A DNA stretch of 42,222 nucleotides from a bacterium. Its GTDB lineage: Bacteria; Myxococcota_A; UBA9160; UBA6930. The notes below the pieces were generated by a model that was not told where the DNA came from, made no database searches, and saw only the letters and a list, made by a program, of their open reading frames with translations. Both the position numbers and the translations under genes were made by a program. Position 1 is the stretch's first letter; every line of letters begins with the position of its first letter. The stretch spans positions 1-42,222 of the forward strand of contig JAAETT010000428.1 of NCBI GenBank assembly GCA_024228115.1, in the 5' to 3' direction. Positions 8,031 to 15,594 of the stretch are shown one piece after another.

Positions 8031-8333
8031 ATGCTCGTCGTCGCTGGTCATGTGAGCCTGGACCCCACCAAGATCGAGAACGCTCGTGCGGCCACCGAAG
8101 AAATGGTGCGTGAGACCTTGAAGGAAGAGGGCTGCAACACCTACTGCTTCGCGGTGGATCTCGCAGAGGAAGGTCGAATTCGGATCTTCGAGGAATGGGA
8201 GAGTCAGGATGCCCTCGATCTCCATTTCAAGACGCCGCATATGGCGGCTTTTCAGGCGGCCATGGGTGGGCTCGACATCAAGGAAATGGTCGTTCACAAG
8301 TACGAGATCAGCTCGAAGGGGCCCCTTGGCTGA
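8031..8333 (+). CDS. ABM-domain protein (putative quinol monooxygenase, YgiN-like)
   Basis: A 100-residue single-domain ferredoxin-like (dimeric alpha-beta barrel) protein of the antibiotic biosynthesis monooxygenase family. Family members act as cofactor-free oxygenases on quinols or related phenols. The Glu-Gly-Cys-Asn-Thr-Tyr strand, the Phe-Glu-Glu-Trp motif near residues 60-63 and the following Ala-Leu-x-x-His-Phe helix are typical. A strong AAGGAGG Shine-Dalgarno lies 6 bp before the ATG. It sits directly behind the SDR. Confidence 0.82.
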   Translation: MLVVAGHVSLDPTKIENARAATEEMVRETLKEEGCNTYCFAVDLAEEGRIRIFEEWESQDALDLHFKTPHMAAFQAAMGGLDIKEMVVHKYEISSKGPLG

Positions 8334-8371
8334 GGACACCGGCCCCACCGAAACGCAGCTGCGGTTCTAGG

Positions 8372-8429
8372 GGCGAGGCGGCCGATCGATGAGGCCCTCT
8401 GCGCGGGCGGAAAGCCTGCGCCCCTCGCC
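8372..8429. terminator. Hairpin between convergent genes, possible terminator
   Basis: GGCGAGG at 8372-8378 pairs with CCTCGCC at 8423-8429. Nested inside, GCGCGGGC at 8401-8408 pairs with GCCTGCGC at 8414-8421 (one mismatch) across a 5-nt loop. It lies in the 135-bp gap between the ends of two convergent genes. There is no U-tract, so rho-independent action is uncertain. Confidence 0.35.
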
Positions 8430-8468
8430 GACCCAGCGAGGCATCGGGGTGGTGGATGAAGCGTAGGC

Positions 8469-8882
8469 TCAGCGCGGCGCGGGGTCGAGCCGAACCGGGA
8501 TCCGCTTGGAAGCATCACCCGAAAGCGCAACGATCTTGTTGGCCTGGCCGTACTTCATCGCGAAGACTTCGTTGACCTCTCCGATCAAGGGCTTCTCGCG
8601 GACGGGAACGGCGATCCGTTGGCTCTCCGATCCGGATCGCTCGATGGTGACGTCCGGGTTGGACATCACGTCTACGAACCATCCCTTCCCCTCGTGGCCG
8701 GTCCGCACCCACTCCGCACCCGCATAGTCAACCACCCAGAGACGCGTCACGCGGGTGTCGCCGGCGGGCGTGCGGGTGTGCAACGTCACGACCTCTCCTG
8801 ATTCCGATGCCAGGATGACGATTCCAAAGAAAGCAGCGACGAGGGCCAGGGCCCCGCCGACGAGGAGCGCTGCTGTTCTCAT
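8469..8882 (-). CDS. Membrane-anchored split-barrel-like protein (deazaflavin nitroreductase-related)
   Basis: A 137-residue protein with one N-terminal hydrophobic segment (about residues 4-25) acting as signal or anchor. The rest resembles the small split beta-barrel family related to F420/flavin nitroreductases: a Val-Val-Thr-Leu-x-Thr strand, Arg-Leu-Trp-Val-Val-Asp, then a Gly-Trp-x-x-Asp/Asn-Pro segment. It is recognisably similar to the exported protein at 11273. Whether it binds a flavin or F420 is unknown. It lies 66 bp behind the MATE gene on the same strand and could be its last operon member. Confidence 0.6.
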   Translation of the reverse strand: MRTAALLVGGALALVAAFFGIVILASESGEVVTLHTRTPAGDTRVTRLWVVDYAGAEWVRTGHEGKGWFVDVMSNPDVTIERSGSESQRIAVPVREKPLIGEVNEVFAMKYGQANKIVALSGDASKRIPVRLDPAPR

Positions 8883-8948
8883 TCGGCGGTGGTCCTTTCT
8901 TTGCGCGAAGCGTTGAAGTCGAAGTGTAGGAAATCGCCTTGCGTAGCC

Positions 8949-10322
8949 TCAGATCGCGTGCTTCCAGCGTCCGTTGCGAAAGCGGAGAACCAGGCCGATG
9001 GATTTGATCACGTAGTCCGCCAGGAGGGCTGCGAAGACCCACTCGACGCTCCAGCCAAGCCAGGCGAGAACGAGGGCCAGAGGGATGCGGCCAAGGAAGA
9101 AGCCGGCGAACACGATCCACAAGGGAAAGCGTGTATCGCCGGCACCACGGAGCGCCCCGCCCAAAGCGAATTCGATGCCCATCAGGGCCTGTACCGAGCC
9201 CAGCAGCCAGATGAAGATGACCGCGAGGCGGACCACCTCATCGTCGTCGATCAGGAAGCGGGCGAAAGGCTCGGCCACCGAGATGATCACCGCGCCGAAG
9301 ACCACCATCACGCTGATCGACAAGAGCATGGCCCGCCAGCCGCTTCGCTCGGCAGCGTCCGGGTCGCCTGCGCCGAGGTTCTGGCCGACGAGCGTCGATG
9401 CCGCGATGGAGAATCCGAAGCCCACGAGGAATGAGAAGGAGAGGATGTTCACGCCGATGCTGTAGGCGGCGTAGGGCGCCTCGCCGTAGCGGGCGACGAT
9501 CAACAGGAAACTCATCAAGCCCGCCTGGAAGACGAACTGCTCGAGCCCGGAGGGGTAACCGATGTGCAGGATCTTCCGAATGCGGCTGCGCTCGAAGTCT
9601 CCGCCGCTCGGGCCCCAGCGAATCACCAGGACGCGACCGAGCCACAGACCTAGCGTGAGAACGGCACCGAACACGAAGGCCAGGCCATTCGCCATGGCGG
9701 CGCCGCGCACTCCGAGCTCCGGCAAGCCGAATTGGCCGAAGACCAGGCCGTAGAGCAGGAATACGTTGACCAGGTTCGTCGCCACCGCGATGAGCAATGG
9801 TGTGCGCGTGTCGCCCGCCGCTCGCAGTGCAGTGCCGAGCACGATGTTGATCGCGAAAGCCACATTGAAGAGCGAGATCGTTCGAATGAAGCTGGCCGCG
9901 AGGGTCATCGTCTCCGAATCCAGCCCCTTGAAGAGCCCGGCCATCTCTTCGGCGAAGAAGACGCCGGGTGCGGTCAGGGTTCCGGCGAAGGCCAGGCAGA
10001 GCCAAAGCGACGTCCGGGTGACCCGCTCAGCTTCGCCTCGGTCTCCGGCGCCCCAGGAGCGAGCCACGAGGGCCGTGGTGCCCGCCGTGACGGCCATCAT
10101 CACCCCCTGCAGGATGAAGAAGACACGGTGGCCGGTGGTCACTGCGGCAACGGCGGATGCACCGAGCGAGCCGACGACCTTGATGTCCACCATGCCGACG
10201 ATCGAATGCAGGAGGTTGGTGGCAATGGCCGGCCAGGCCAGGCTCCAGATGCGCTGGGTCGTGCCCGTGTTGCGACGCTTCGGCGCCTCGCCCTCGGCGG
10301 GGCGGAGGGGGGCGTCGTTCAT
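8949..10322 (-). CDS. MATE family efflux transporter
   Basis: A 457-residue inner-membrane protein with about 12 hydrophobic segments arranged as two homologous six-helix halves, the MATE layout. These proteins export cationic drugs or metabolites using H+ or Na+. The first half contains the Gly-Met-Val-Asp region and the Ala-Arg-Ser-Trp-Gly-Ala-Gly-Asp loop; the repeat in the second half reads Gly-Gln-Asn-Leu-Gly-Ala-Gly-Asp. The cargo cannot be told. It follows a seven-helix membrane protein gene by 68 bp on the same strand. Confidence 0.9.
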   Translation of the reverse strand: MNDAPLRPAEGEAPKRRNTGTTQRIWSLAWPAIATNLLHSIVGMVDIKVVGSLGASAVAAVTTGHRVFFILQGVMMAVTAGTTALVARSWGAGDRGEAERVTRTSLWLCLAFAGTLTAPGVFFAEEMAGLFKGLDSETMTLAASFIRTISLFNVAFAINIVLGTALRAAGDTRTPLLIAVATNLVNVFLLYGLVFGQFGLPELGVRGAAMANGLAFVFGAVLTLGLWLGRVLVIRWGPSGGDFERSRIRKILHIGYPSGLEQFVFQAGLMSFLLIVARYGEAPYAAYSIGVNILSFSFLVGFGFSIAASTLVGQNLGAGDPDAAERSGWRAMLLSISVMVVFGAVIISVAEPFARFLIDDDEVVRLAVIFIWLLGSVQALMGIEFALGGALRGAGDTRFPLWIVFAGFFLGRIPLALVLAWLGWSVEWVFAALLADYVIKSIGLVLRFRNGRWKHAI

Positions 10323-10390
10323 GGCCCTGTCCGTAGCGGGGCTGCCCGTGGAAGGTCAAGCCCGATGAGGTGAGGTGACGGGCCCGGGCT

Positions 10391-11128
10391 TCAGTGGACG
10401 CGGGCGACCGGTGCGGTGTGCTTCGGACTGTCCCCACGAAAGGCCGTGGAGAGACAGAGGGCCGCCATGAATCCGAAGGGCCCGATCACCAATGCGCCGG
10501 CCGTGGACTTCGCCGGGTCGAGGCCGATCGCATGTAGGGTGAGGCTGACGCATGCGATCAGGGTCGCTGCGCCTGTAGCGATTCCCCACAGCTCTACCTG
10601 GCGCGCGACCCGTGGCTCGGCGAGCCCCAGGGGAATCCGGCGTCGAAGAAGCGCGGAGTAGCGAAGAGACTCGAGAGCGGTCCAGCCCATGGCCACCGCG
10701 GCGAGGCCGTTGATCGCGACGATCGCCAGGCCCTCCTTGGCGAGGGCTCCGGCCTTGTAGCCCGGCGAAACCCCCTGCCAGATGAAGCAGGCGACGAGCG
10801 CCACGACGATCCCAACCACCCCGCGCCGAGCGGCCGGGCTCGCGGGCCGGAAGACCTTCCAGGTGAAGATCGCGATGCAGCTGATCCCGATCACCATCAG
10901 GACGTGGGCGGCGATCATCAACAGGGTTCGCGTCTCGTCCGAAAGGGCCTGGGCCTGGCGCGCCACGCTGGTGAGCGGGTAGGCGAGCCCGCCCATCAGG
11001 GCCAGGCCGAGCCCCAGGGTCGTCTCGGGCAGCGCCCGCGTGCGAATGGCAAGGAGGAGGAGGCGGGTTCCGACCGCCAGGCTCGCCAGGACGAAGGCCC
11101 CGCCGCCGAATGCTGCAATCCAACGCAT
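10391..11128 (-). CDS. Seven-transmembrane hypothetical protein
   Basis: A 245-residue protein with seven hydrophobic segments (about residues 3-25, 36-54, 66-88, 99-115, 130-150, 175-196 and 208-226). No family motif is recognised. The frame stays open further upstream, but the ATG at 11128 begins at the first membrane segment; the upstream part is Arg/His-rich, non-protein-like and would run into the divergent gene region. It is divergent from the exported protein at 11273 and upstream of the MATE gene. Confidence 0.65.
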   Translation of the reverse strand: MRWIAAFGGGAFVLASLAVGTRLLLLAIRTRALPETTLGLGLALMGGLAYPLTSVARQAQALSDETRTLLMIAAHVLMVIGISCIAIFTWKVFRPASPAARRGVVGIVVALVACFIWQGVSPGYKAGALAKEGLAIVAINGLAAVAMGWTALESLRYSALLRRRIPLGLAEPRVARQVELWGIATGAATLIACVSLTLHAIGLDPAKSTAGALVIGPFGFMAALCLSTAFRGDSPKHTAPVARVH

Positions 11129-11272
11129 GGCTTCCGAATCGGCTTCTCGCTGCCAAGCCTTTACCTTGCGTTCAGCCGTCGGTCGGCTCGAGGTGGCCGG
11201 GCGCCGTCGGCGACGGATGTGCCGATGCGCTTGTCCCGCGATAGCGTCAGCGCCCCAAGGAGAACGGTGCAC

Positions 11273-11701
11273 ATGAAAACAGGCTTCTCGATGTGGCTCA
11301 TGCTGGTGGCCGTCGCGCTCGGGGGCGCCCCGGCCCATGCGGACGATCTCTGGTCGGCGTTCGATGCCACGGATACGATCGAAATCTCGACCTTGGACGA
11401 AGACGGCGATGCGCGAGACACACCGGTCTGGATCGTCGTCGTGGATGCAGTCGGCTACATCCGCACGAATGATTCCACCTGGCTGGCGAATATCCGGCGG
11501 GGTTCCGAGGTGAAAATCCGCGCGGGCGATATCGAACTCGACGTCCTGGCCGAGGAGGAAGAAGACGTTGACGTGTACGACCGGGTGGAGGAAGCCTTCA
11601 AAACCAAATACGGCTGGATGCAGCGGCTCATGAGCAGGTTCCGCACCACGCGTCCCACGGTCCTGCGCTTGACCCCCCGCTCAGCCGCTCCGGCCGAGTA
11701 G
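11273..11701 (+). CDS. Exported DUF2255-like split-barrel protein
   Basis: A 142-residue protein with a clear signal peptide: Met-Lys, a hydrophobic core at residues 6-19 and an Ala-His-Ala cleavage site near residue 23. The mature part follows the DUF2255 pattern: an Ile-Ser-Thr strand, a Thr-Pro-Val-Trp-Ile-Val-Val strand, Tyr-Ile-Arg-Thr-Asn, then Trp-Leu and a Gly-Ser-Glu-Val strand. A run of six Glu/Asp residues precedes the last helix. AAGGAG precedes the ATG. The GST start codon lies 2 bp beyond its stop, so the two are translationally coupled. Function unknown. Confidence 0.65.
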   Translation: MKTGFSMWLMLVAVALGGAPAHADDLWSAFDATDTIEISTLDEDGDARDTPVWIVVVDAVGYIRTNDSTWLANIRRGSEVKIRAGDIELDVLAEEEEDVDVYDRVEEAFKTKYGWMQRLMSRFRTTRPTVLRLTPRSAAPAE

Positions 11702-11703
11702 AG

Positions 11704-12315
11704 GTGCTTCGGCTCTACGACTACCTGGAGTCGGGAAACGGCTACAAGGTTCGCTTGTTGCTGACGCAACTCGGTGTCCCCTTCGAACGTGTCGAGCTGG
11801 ACATCTTGAACGGAGAGACGCGGACGCCGGAGTTCCTCGCGAAGAATCCGAATGGCCGGATCCCGCTGCTCGAGCTTTCTGATGGCACGACCCTGGCGGA
11901 ATCGAATGCCATCCAGTGGTACATGGCCGAGGGGACCGACTTCCTTCCCGACGATCGGTTGGAGCGAGCGCAGGTACTTCAATGGATGGCGTTCGAGCAA
12001 TACAGCCACGAACCGTTCATCGCGGTTCTACGTTTCTGGCATCACGCCGGAACACTCGCTGCCCACTCGGAACAGGAGATCGAGGTAAAGCGTACTGGCG
12101 GGGACGCCGCCCTTGGCGTGATGGAACACCATCTCGATCAGGAGCCATTCTTCGTCGGCAGCTGCTATTCGATTGCCGACATTGCGCTCTACGCGTACAC
12201 CCACGTGGCAGGAGAGGGCGGTTTCGAGCTGGCGAACTATCCGGCGGTCCAAGCATGGCTGGAGCGCGTCCGTAGCCGGCCCGGCCATGTGCCCATCACC
12301 GAGCGGGTCGGTTAG
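11704..12315 (+). CDS. Glutathione S-transferase family protein
   Basis: A 203-residue cytosolic GST. The N-terminal thioredoxin-like domain (residues 1-78) shows a Ser-Gly-Asn-Gly-Tyr-Lys-Val active-site region, the cis-Pro in Arg-Ile-Pro-Leu-Leu, and Glu-Ser-Asn-Ala-Ile for the glutathione gamma-glutamyl group. The C-terminal helical domain ends with the Ser-Ile-Ala-Asp-Ile-Ala N-capping motif. The GTG at 11704 is the start, 2 bp after the preceding stop. Confidence 0.9.
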   Translation: MLRLYDYLESGNGYKVRLLLTQLGVPFERVELDILNGETRTPEFLAKNPNGRIPLLELSDGTTLAESNAIQWYMAEGTDFLPDDRLERAQVLQWMAFEQYSHEPFIAVLRFWHHAGTLAAHSEQEIEVKRTGGDAALGVMEHHLDQEPFFVGSCYSIADIALYAYTHVAGEGGFELANYPAVQAWLERVRSRPGHVPITERVG

Positions 12316-12360
12316 TTCGCGCCTGGCCGAGGGGCCTTCTGCACAAGCTCGCTCGCCAAG

Positions 12361-12837
12361 CTAGGTAAGCGCGCGGAAGATCTGGACCAGGATTCCGCAG
12401 GCGGTCAGCAACCCGAGGGCTGAGCAGATGACGCCGACCCAGCCGACACGTCTGTGGGCCTGGAGGGCTGAAGGCTCCGCCGCGGGATCGTCGAGGCTGC
12501 CCGTCACCCGGCGGGTGTGCGCCAGGCGACGGCCTCGAACGAGCGCCATGCCGCCGCCAATCAGCATGCCTGCCACCATGGTCTCGTGGATCCATAGATT
12601 GATCAGGGCCCCTCGGCTCCACAGATCGAGATCTTCCGGACCGATCCACAGGCGCTTGAGCACGTAGGCGACCAGGAATGCCAAGACCAGGCCGCAGGCG
12701 GCCCGCATGGAGCGCCGGTGGGAGTCCACCTGGCCGCGCCGGATCTGGCGCACTCCGTACGCCGCGAGCCCCACCACGACGGCCATGTTCATCAGGGCCC
12801 CGGTCCAGAAGGCGACTCTTGCGTCCACGGCCTGCAC
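12361..12837 (-). CDS. DUF420-like small membrane protein
   Basis: A 158-residue protein with four hydrophobic segments (about residues 10-28, 46-62, 84-100 and 132-153). The spacing of an Arg-Arg-Gly-x-Val-x-x-His-Arg-Arg loop, a second membrane helix and a His in helix three, with a later His-Arg-Arg-Val-Gly, resembles the DUF420/YozB family linked to cytochrome oxidase assembly in some bacteria. That assignment is tentative. The start is GTG 12837; ATG at residue 17 is an alternative. It is convergent with the GST gene and divergent from the reductase gene. Confidence 0.6.
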   Translation of the reverse strand: MQAVDARVAFWTGALMNMAVVVGLAAYGVRQIRRGQVDSHRRSMRAACGLVLAFLVAYVLKRLWIGPEDLDLWSRGALINLWIHETMVAGMLIGGGMALVRGRRLAHTRRVTGSLDDPAAEPSALQAHRRVGWVGVICSALGLLTACGILVQIFRALT

Positions 12838-12883
12838 GGTAGCGGGCCGCTCGAGGTCGAGCCGCTCGAACTTCCGGGGACCG

Positions 12884-12912
12884 TTGAAAGGACGGGCTCT
12901 GTCACCTACATC
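12884..12912 (+). promoter_or_regulatory. Leaderless-type promoter of the flavin/2Fe-2S reductase gene
   Basis: TTGAAA at 12884-12889 lies 17 bp before TACATC at 12907-12912. Transcription would begin at about 12919-12920, directly before the GTG start at 12921, which lacks a Shine-Dalgarno. Confidence 0.45.
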
Positions 12913-12920
12913 CCAGGTTC

Positions 12921-13955
12921 GTGTCCTACCACAAGCTGACGCTCGCCCGGGTCGTCGATGAAACCCCGGAGGCCCGCTCCTTCATTCTCGACGTGCCAGG
13001 AGAGCTCGAAGAAGGCTTCGCCTATCGAGCGGGCCAATTCCTGATCTTTCGTATTCCGTGGGCGGGCGGAGAGCTGGTTCGCTGCTACTCGCTGGCGAGC
13101 TGCCCGGACACCGAGAAGATCTGGAAGGTGACGGTCAAGCGGGTGGAGGAGGGCCGCGTCTCCAACTGGTTTCACGATCGGCTGCGGGCCGGGGATACAC
13201 TCGACGTGCTTCCCCCGGCCGGTCGGTTCGTGTTGCGCGACGCGGCCGAGCCTCTGGTGTTGTTCGGGGGTGGTAGCGGCATCACTCCCGTGATTTCCCT
13301 CTTGAAGAGTGCACTCGCAACCACCCGTCGTCGGATCCGTCTGGTGTACGCCAATCGCAGTCGCGCCGGGATCATCTTCGGTGACGAGTTGGAAACACTG
13401 GCGCGAATGCATGCGGGTCGTTTCGAGTTGCTGCACCACGTGGACGACGAACGGGGCCTTCTCGGTACGGCCCAGGCCGCGGCACACGTTCGCGGCCTGC
13501 CAGGCGCCCACTGCTACCTGTGTGGGCCCAGCCCTTTCATGGATGTCGTCGAAGGCGCGCTCCGTCAGGAGGGGTTCGATCCGGATCGGATCTTCATCGA
13601 ACGCTTCGAATCCACTGAGACGAGCGGGATGCCGGCAGAGGCTGAGGATGCAACGCGGACAGGTGCCGATGCCACGGCGCAGCAGGAGATCGTCGTGCAC
13701 CTCAACGGGAAGACCCATCGGGTTCCCTGCGCCCCCGACCAGTCGATCCTGCGGGCAGTTCGGGAAGCGGGCCACGATCCGCCGTCGGCGTGCGAAGAGG
13801 GCTATTGCGGTTCCTGCGCAGCGAAGCGTATGGCTGGCGAAGTGCGTATGGACGTGAACGATGTCTTCAATCAGGCCGAGGTGAGGGAAGGGTGGGTCCT
13901 GACCTGCCAGGGTCGACCGGTCGGGGCCGGCGTTGAAGTGCGCTACGACGACTAG
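12921..13955 (+). CDS. PaaE/HmpX-type oxidoreductase (FAD, NAD(P)H, 2Fe-2S)
   Basis: A 344-residue electron-transfer reductase that carries electrons from NAD(P)H through FAD to a plant-type 2Fe-2S cluster and on to an oxygenase. Domains in order: FAD-binding barrel with RCYS at 54-57, NAD domain with GGGSGITP at 116-123 and CGPSPFM at 201-207, and a C-terminal ferredoxin from about 255. The cluster ligands are Cys291, Cys296, Cys299 and Cys329. The partner oxygenase is not next to it; the P450 at 2155 is one possibility. The start is GTG 12921. The nitroreductase follows after 26 bp. Confidence 0.9.
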   Translation: MSYHKLTLARVVDETPEARSFILDVPGELEEGFAYRAGQFLIFRIPWAGGELVRCYSLASCPDTEKIWKVTVKRVEEGRVSNWFHDRLRAGDTLDVLPPAGRFVLRDAAEPLVLFGGGSGITPVISLLKSALATTRRRIRLVYANRSRAGIIFGDELETLARMHAGRFELLHHVDDERGLLGTAQAAAHVRGLPGAHCYLCGPSPFMDVVEGALRQEGFDPDRIFIERFESTETSGMPAEAEDATRTGADATAQQEIVVHLNGKTHRVPCAPDQSILRAVREAGHDPPSACEEGYCGSCAAKRMAGEVRMDVNDVFNQAEVREGWVLTCQGRPVGAGVEVRYDD

Positions 13956-13981
13956 GCGGGATGCGAGGAGAAGGAATCGAC

Positions 13982-14644
13982 ATGGATCTCCATGAGGCTC
14001 TCTACACCACCCGCGCGATGCGCCGGGTGAAGACGGATCCGATCGCCTACGACGTTCAGGAGCGGATTCTCGACGCGGCGATCCGCGCGCCGAGCGGCGG
14101 CAACGCGCAGATGTGGCGCTTCCTGCTCGTCGATGATCCAGACGTGAAGGCCAAGCTCGGCCCGATCTACCGCGAGTGCATGGGCAGGCTTTGGGAAACG
14201 ATCTACAAGCCCCGCGCCGAAGCGGCCGCGGCCGACCCGGAAGCCCCGGACAGCAAGGAATTCCTGAAGGTCCAGCGTTCCGCCCAATGGCTGGCGGACC
14301 ACTTCGAGGGCTACCCGCTCCTGCTCTTTGCGTTCTCCCAGTTCGACAGGAGCGGCGGCTCGATCTTCCCGGGTGTCTGGAGCGCGATGTTGGCGGCGCG
14401 GGCTGAAGGCGTGGGCTCCGCCCTGACGAGCGTCTTCAACTCACAGATCGAGCCCGTGCTCGAGATCCTGGGTGTGCCCAAGGAGGCTGGCTGGAAATTC
14501 AACGCCTGCGTGACGATGGGCTACCCGTCCGGACGCTGGGGGGTGGCTCCGCGGAATCCGGTGCACGAGGTCGCGGCCCGAAATCACTGGGATACGCCCA
14601 TCGGCTTCGAGATACCCGAGCCCCTATGGCCTGGAAAGGGCTGA
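13982..14644 (+). CDS. Nitroreductase family protein
   Basis: A 220-residue FMN-dependent oxidoreductase of the nitroreductase superfamily, likely a homodimer. The N-terminal Tyr-Thr-Thr-Arg-Ala-Met-Arg-Arg motif (in place of R-R-S-x-R) and Ala-Pro-Ser-Gly-Gly-Asn near residues 37-42 bind FMN. The C-terminal half has the Gly-Val-Gly-Ser-Ala and Gly-Tyr-Pro-x-Gly strand. The ATG at 13982 is preferred because AGGAG lies upstream; the frame is open from an ATG 21 bp earlier. It follows the reductase gene on the same strand. Confidence 0.85.
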   Translation: MDLHEALYTTRAMRRVKTDPIAYDVQERILDAAIRAPSGGNAQMWRFLLVDDPDVKAKLGPIYRECMGRLWETIYKPRAEAAAADPEAPDSKEFLKVQRSAQWLADHFEGYPLLLFAFSQFDRSGGSIFPGVWSAMLAARAEGVGSALTSVFNSQIEPVLEILGVPKEAGWKFNACVTMGYPSGRWGVAPRNPVHEVAARNHWDTPIGFEIPEPLWPGKG

Positions 14645-14665
14645 TTCCGGCCATTCAGATCCCAC

Positions 14666-14693
14666 GTGACGCTCGCCGCCAGGACGGTACCCT
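14666..14693 (+). promoter_or_regulatory. Candidate leaderless promoter of the MoxR ATPase gene
   Basis: GTGACG at 14666-14671 (4 of 6 to -35) lies 16 bp before TACCCT at 14688-14693, which is 8 bp before the ATG at 14702. No Shine-Dalgarno is present. The -10 match is weak (3 of 6), so this rests mainly on the position shared with other genes here. Confidence 0.3.
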
Positions 14694-14701
14694 CCCGCGC
14701 C

Positions 14702-15586
14702 ATGAATGACGTGAACGACGATTTCCTCCGCTTCACCGGAACCGAGGGCTATATCGCCTCGCCGGCGCTGGTGGAGGCGGTGAATGCTTCCATTGCGCTC
14801 GAGCGGCCCTTGTTGATCAAGGGCGAACCGGGCACGGGCAAGACCCTGCTGGCCCGCCATGTGTCCGAGGGCCTCGGCCTCCCCATGGAGCAGTGGCACA
14901 TCAAGTCCACGACCAAGGCCCAGGCGGGCCTCTACGTCTACGACACAGTCCAGCGCCTCAACGACGCCCGCTTCGGCGAGGGCGACGTGGCCGATATCCG
15001 TACCTACATCAAGCATGGGCCCCTCGGGCGGGTGTTTGCCACCGGCGATCGCCAGGTGTTGCTGATCGACGAAATCGACAAGGCGGATCTCGAATTTCCG
15101 AACGACATCCTGCGTGAGCTGGACGAGATGCGCTTCACCGTGATGGAGACCGGCGACGAGGTGGTCGCACAGCAACGGCCGATCGTGCTCATTACGTCGA
15201 ATAACGAGAAGGAGCTGCCGGACGCATTCCTGCGTCGCTGCGTGTTCCACTTCATCGAGTTCCCGGATCCGCAACTGATGCGACAGATCGTGGATGTGCA
15301 CCATCCGCACCTGGATACGCAGCTCCTCGATCAGGTCCTGCTGCGGTTCTACTGGCTGCGCGAGCAGAGCGAACTGCGCAAGAAGCCGTCGACTTCCGAG
15401 CTGATCGATTGGATCTCGGTGCTCCTGCGTTCGGGCATCTCCCCGGATCAGATCGAGGCGCAGATTCCTTTCCTTGGTTCCCTGCTCAAGAACGAGCAGG
15501 ATACCGAGGCCCTGCAGCTCTACAGCGAGCGCGGTGGGCGCTATCCGGAGAGCTGGAGCGACCTCGGCCCGCGCTACAACAACTAG
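14702..15586 (+). CDS. MoxR family AAA+ ATPase
   Basis: A 294-residue AAA+ ATPase of the MoxR group, which acts with VWA-domain partners in assembling or activating protein complexes. Walker A GEPGTGKT is at 41-48, Walker B Leu-Leu-Ile-Asp-Glu at 120-124, sensor 1 Thr-Ser-Asn at 165-167, and a Phe-Leu-Arg-Arg-Cys arginine-finger segment follows. The ATG at 14702 is preferred over the GTG at 14666, which falls on a probable -35 element. A CoxE-type VWA gene follows after only 8 bp, the usual partner for this family. Confidence 0.9.
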   Translation: MNDVNDDFLRFTGTEGYIASPALVEAVNASIALERPLLIKGEPGTGKTLLARHVSEGLGLPMEQWHIKSTTKAQAGLYVYDTVQRLNDARFGEGDVADIRTYIKHGPLGRVFATGDRQVLLIDEIDKADLEFPNDILRELDEMRFTVMETGDEVVAQQRPIVLITSNNEKELPDAFLRRCVFHFIEFPDPQLMRQIVDVHHPHLDTQLLDQVLLRFYWLREQSELRKKPSTSELIDWISVLLRSGISPDQIEAQIPFLGSLLKNEQDTEALQLYSERGGRYPESWSDLGPRYNN

Positions 15587-15594
15587 GGGCCAGC

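Noticed and set aside
13569-13620. GGTTCGATCC and TTCGAATCC strings suggestive of a tRNA T-loop
   Set aside because: They are inside the reductase coding frame and no cloverleaf can be formed around them.
14666-14701. GTG 14666 as start of the MoxR ATPase
   Set aside because: The extra 12 residues do not look like the family N-terminus, and the codon lies on a likely -35 element.
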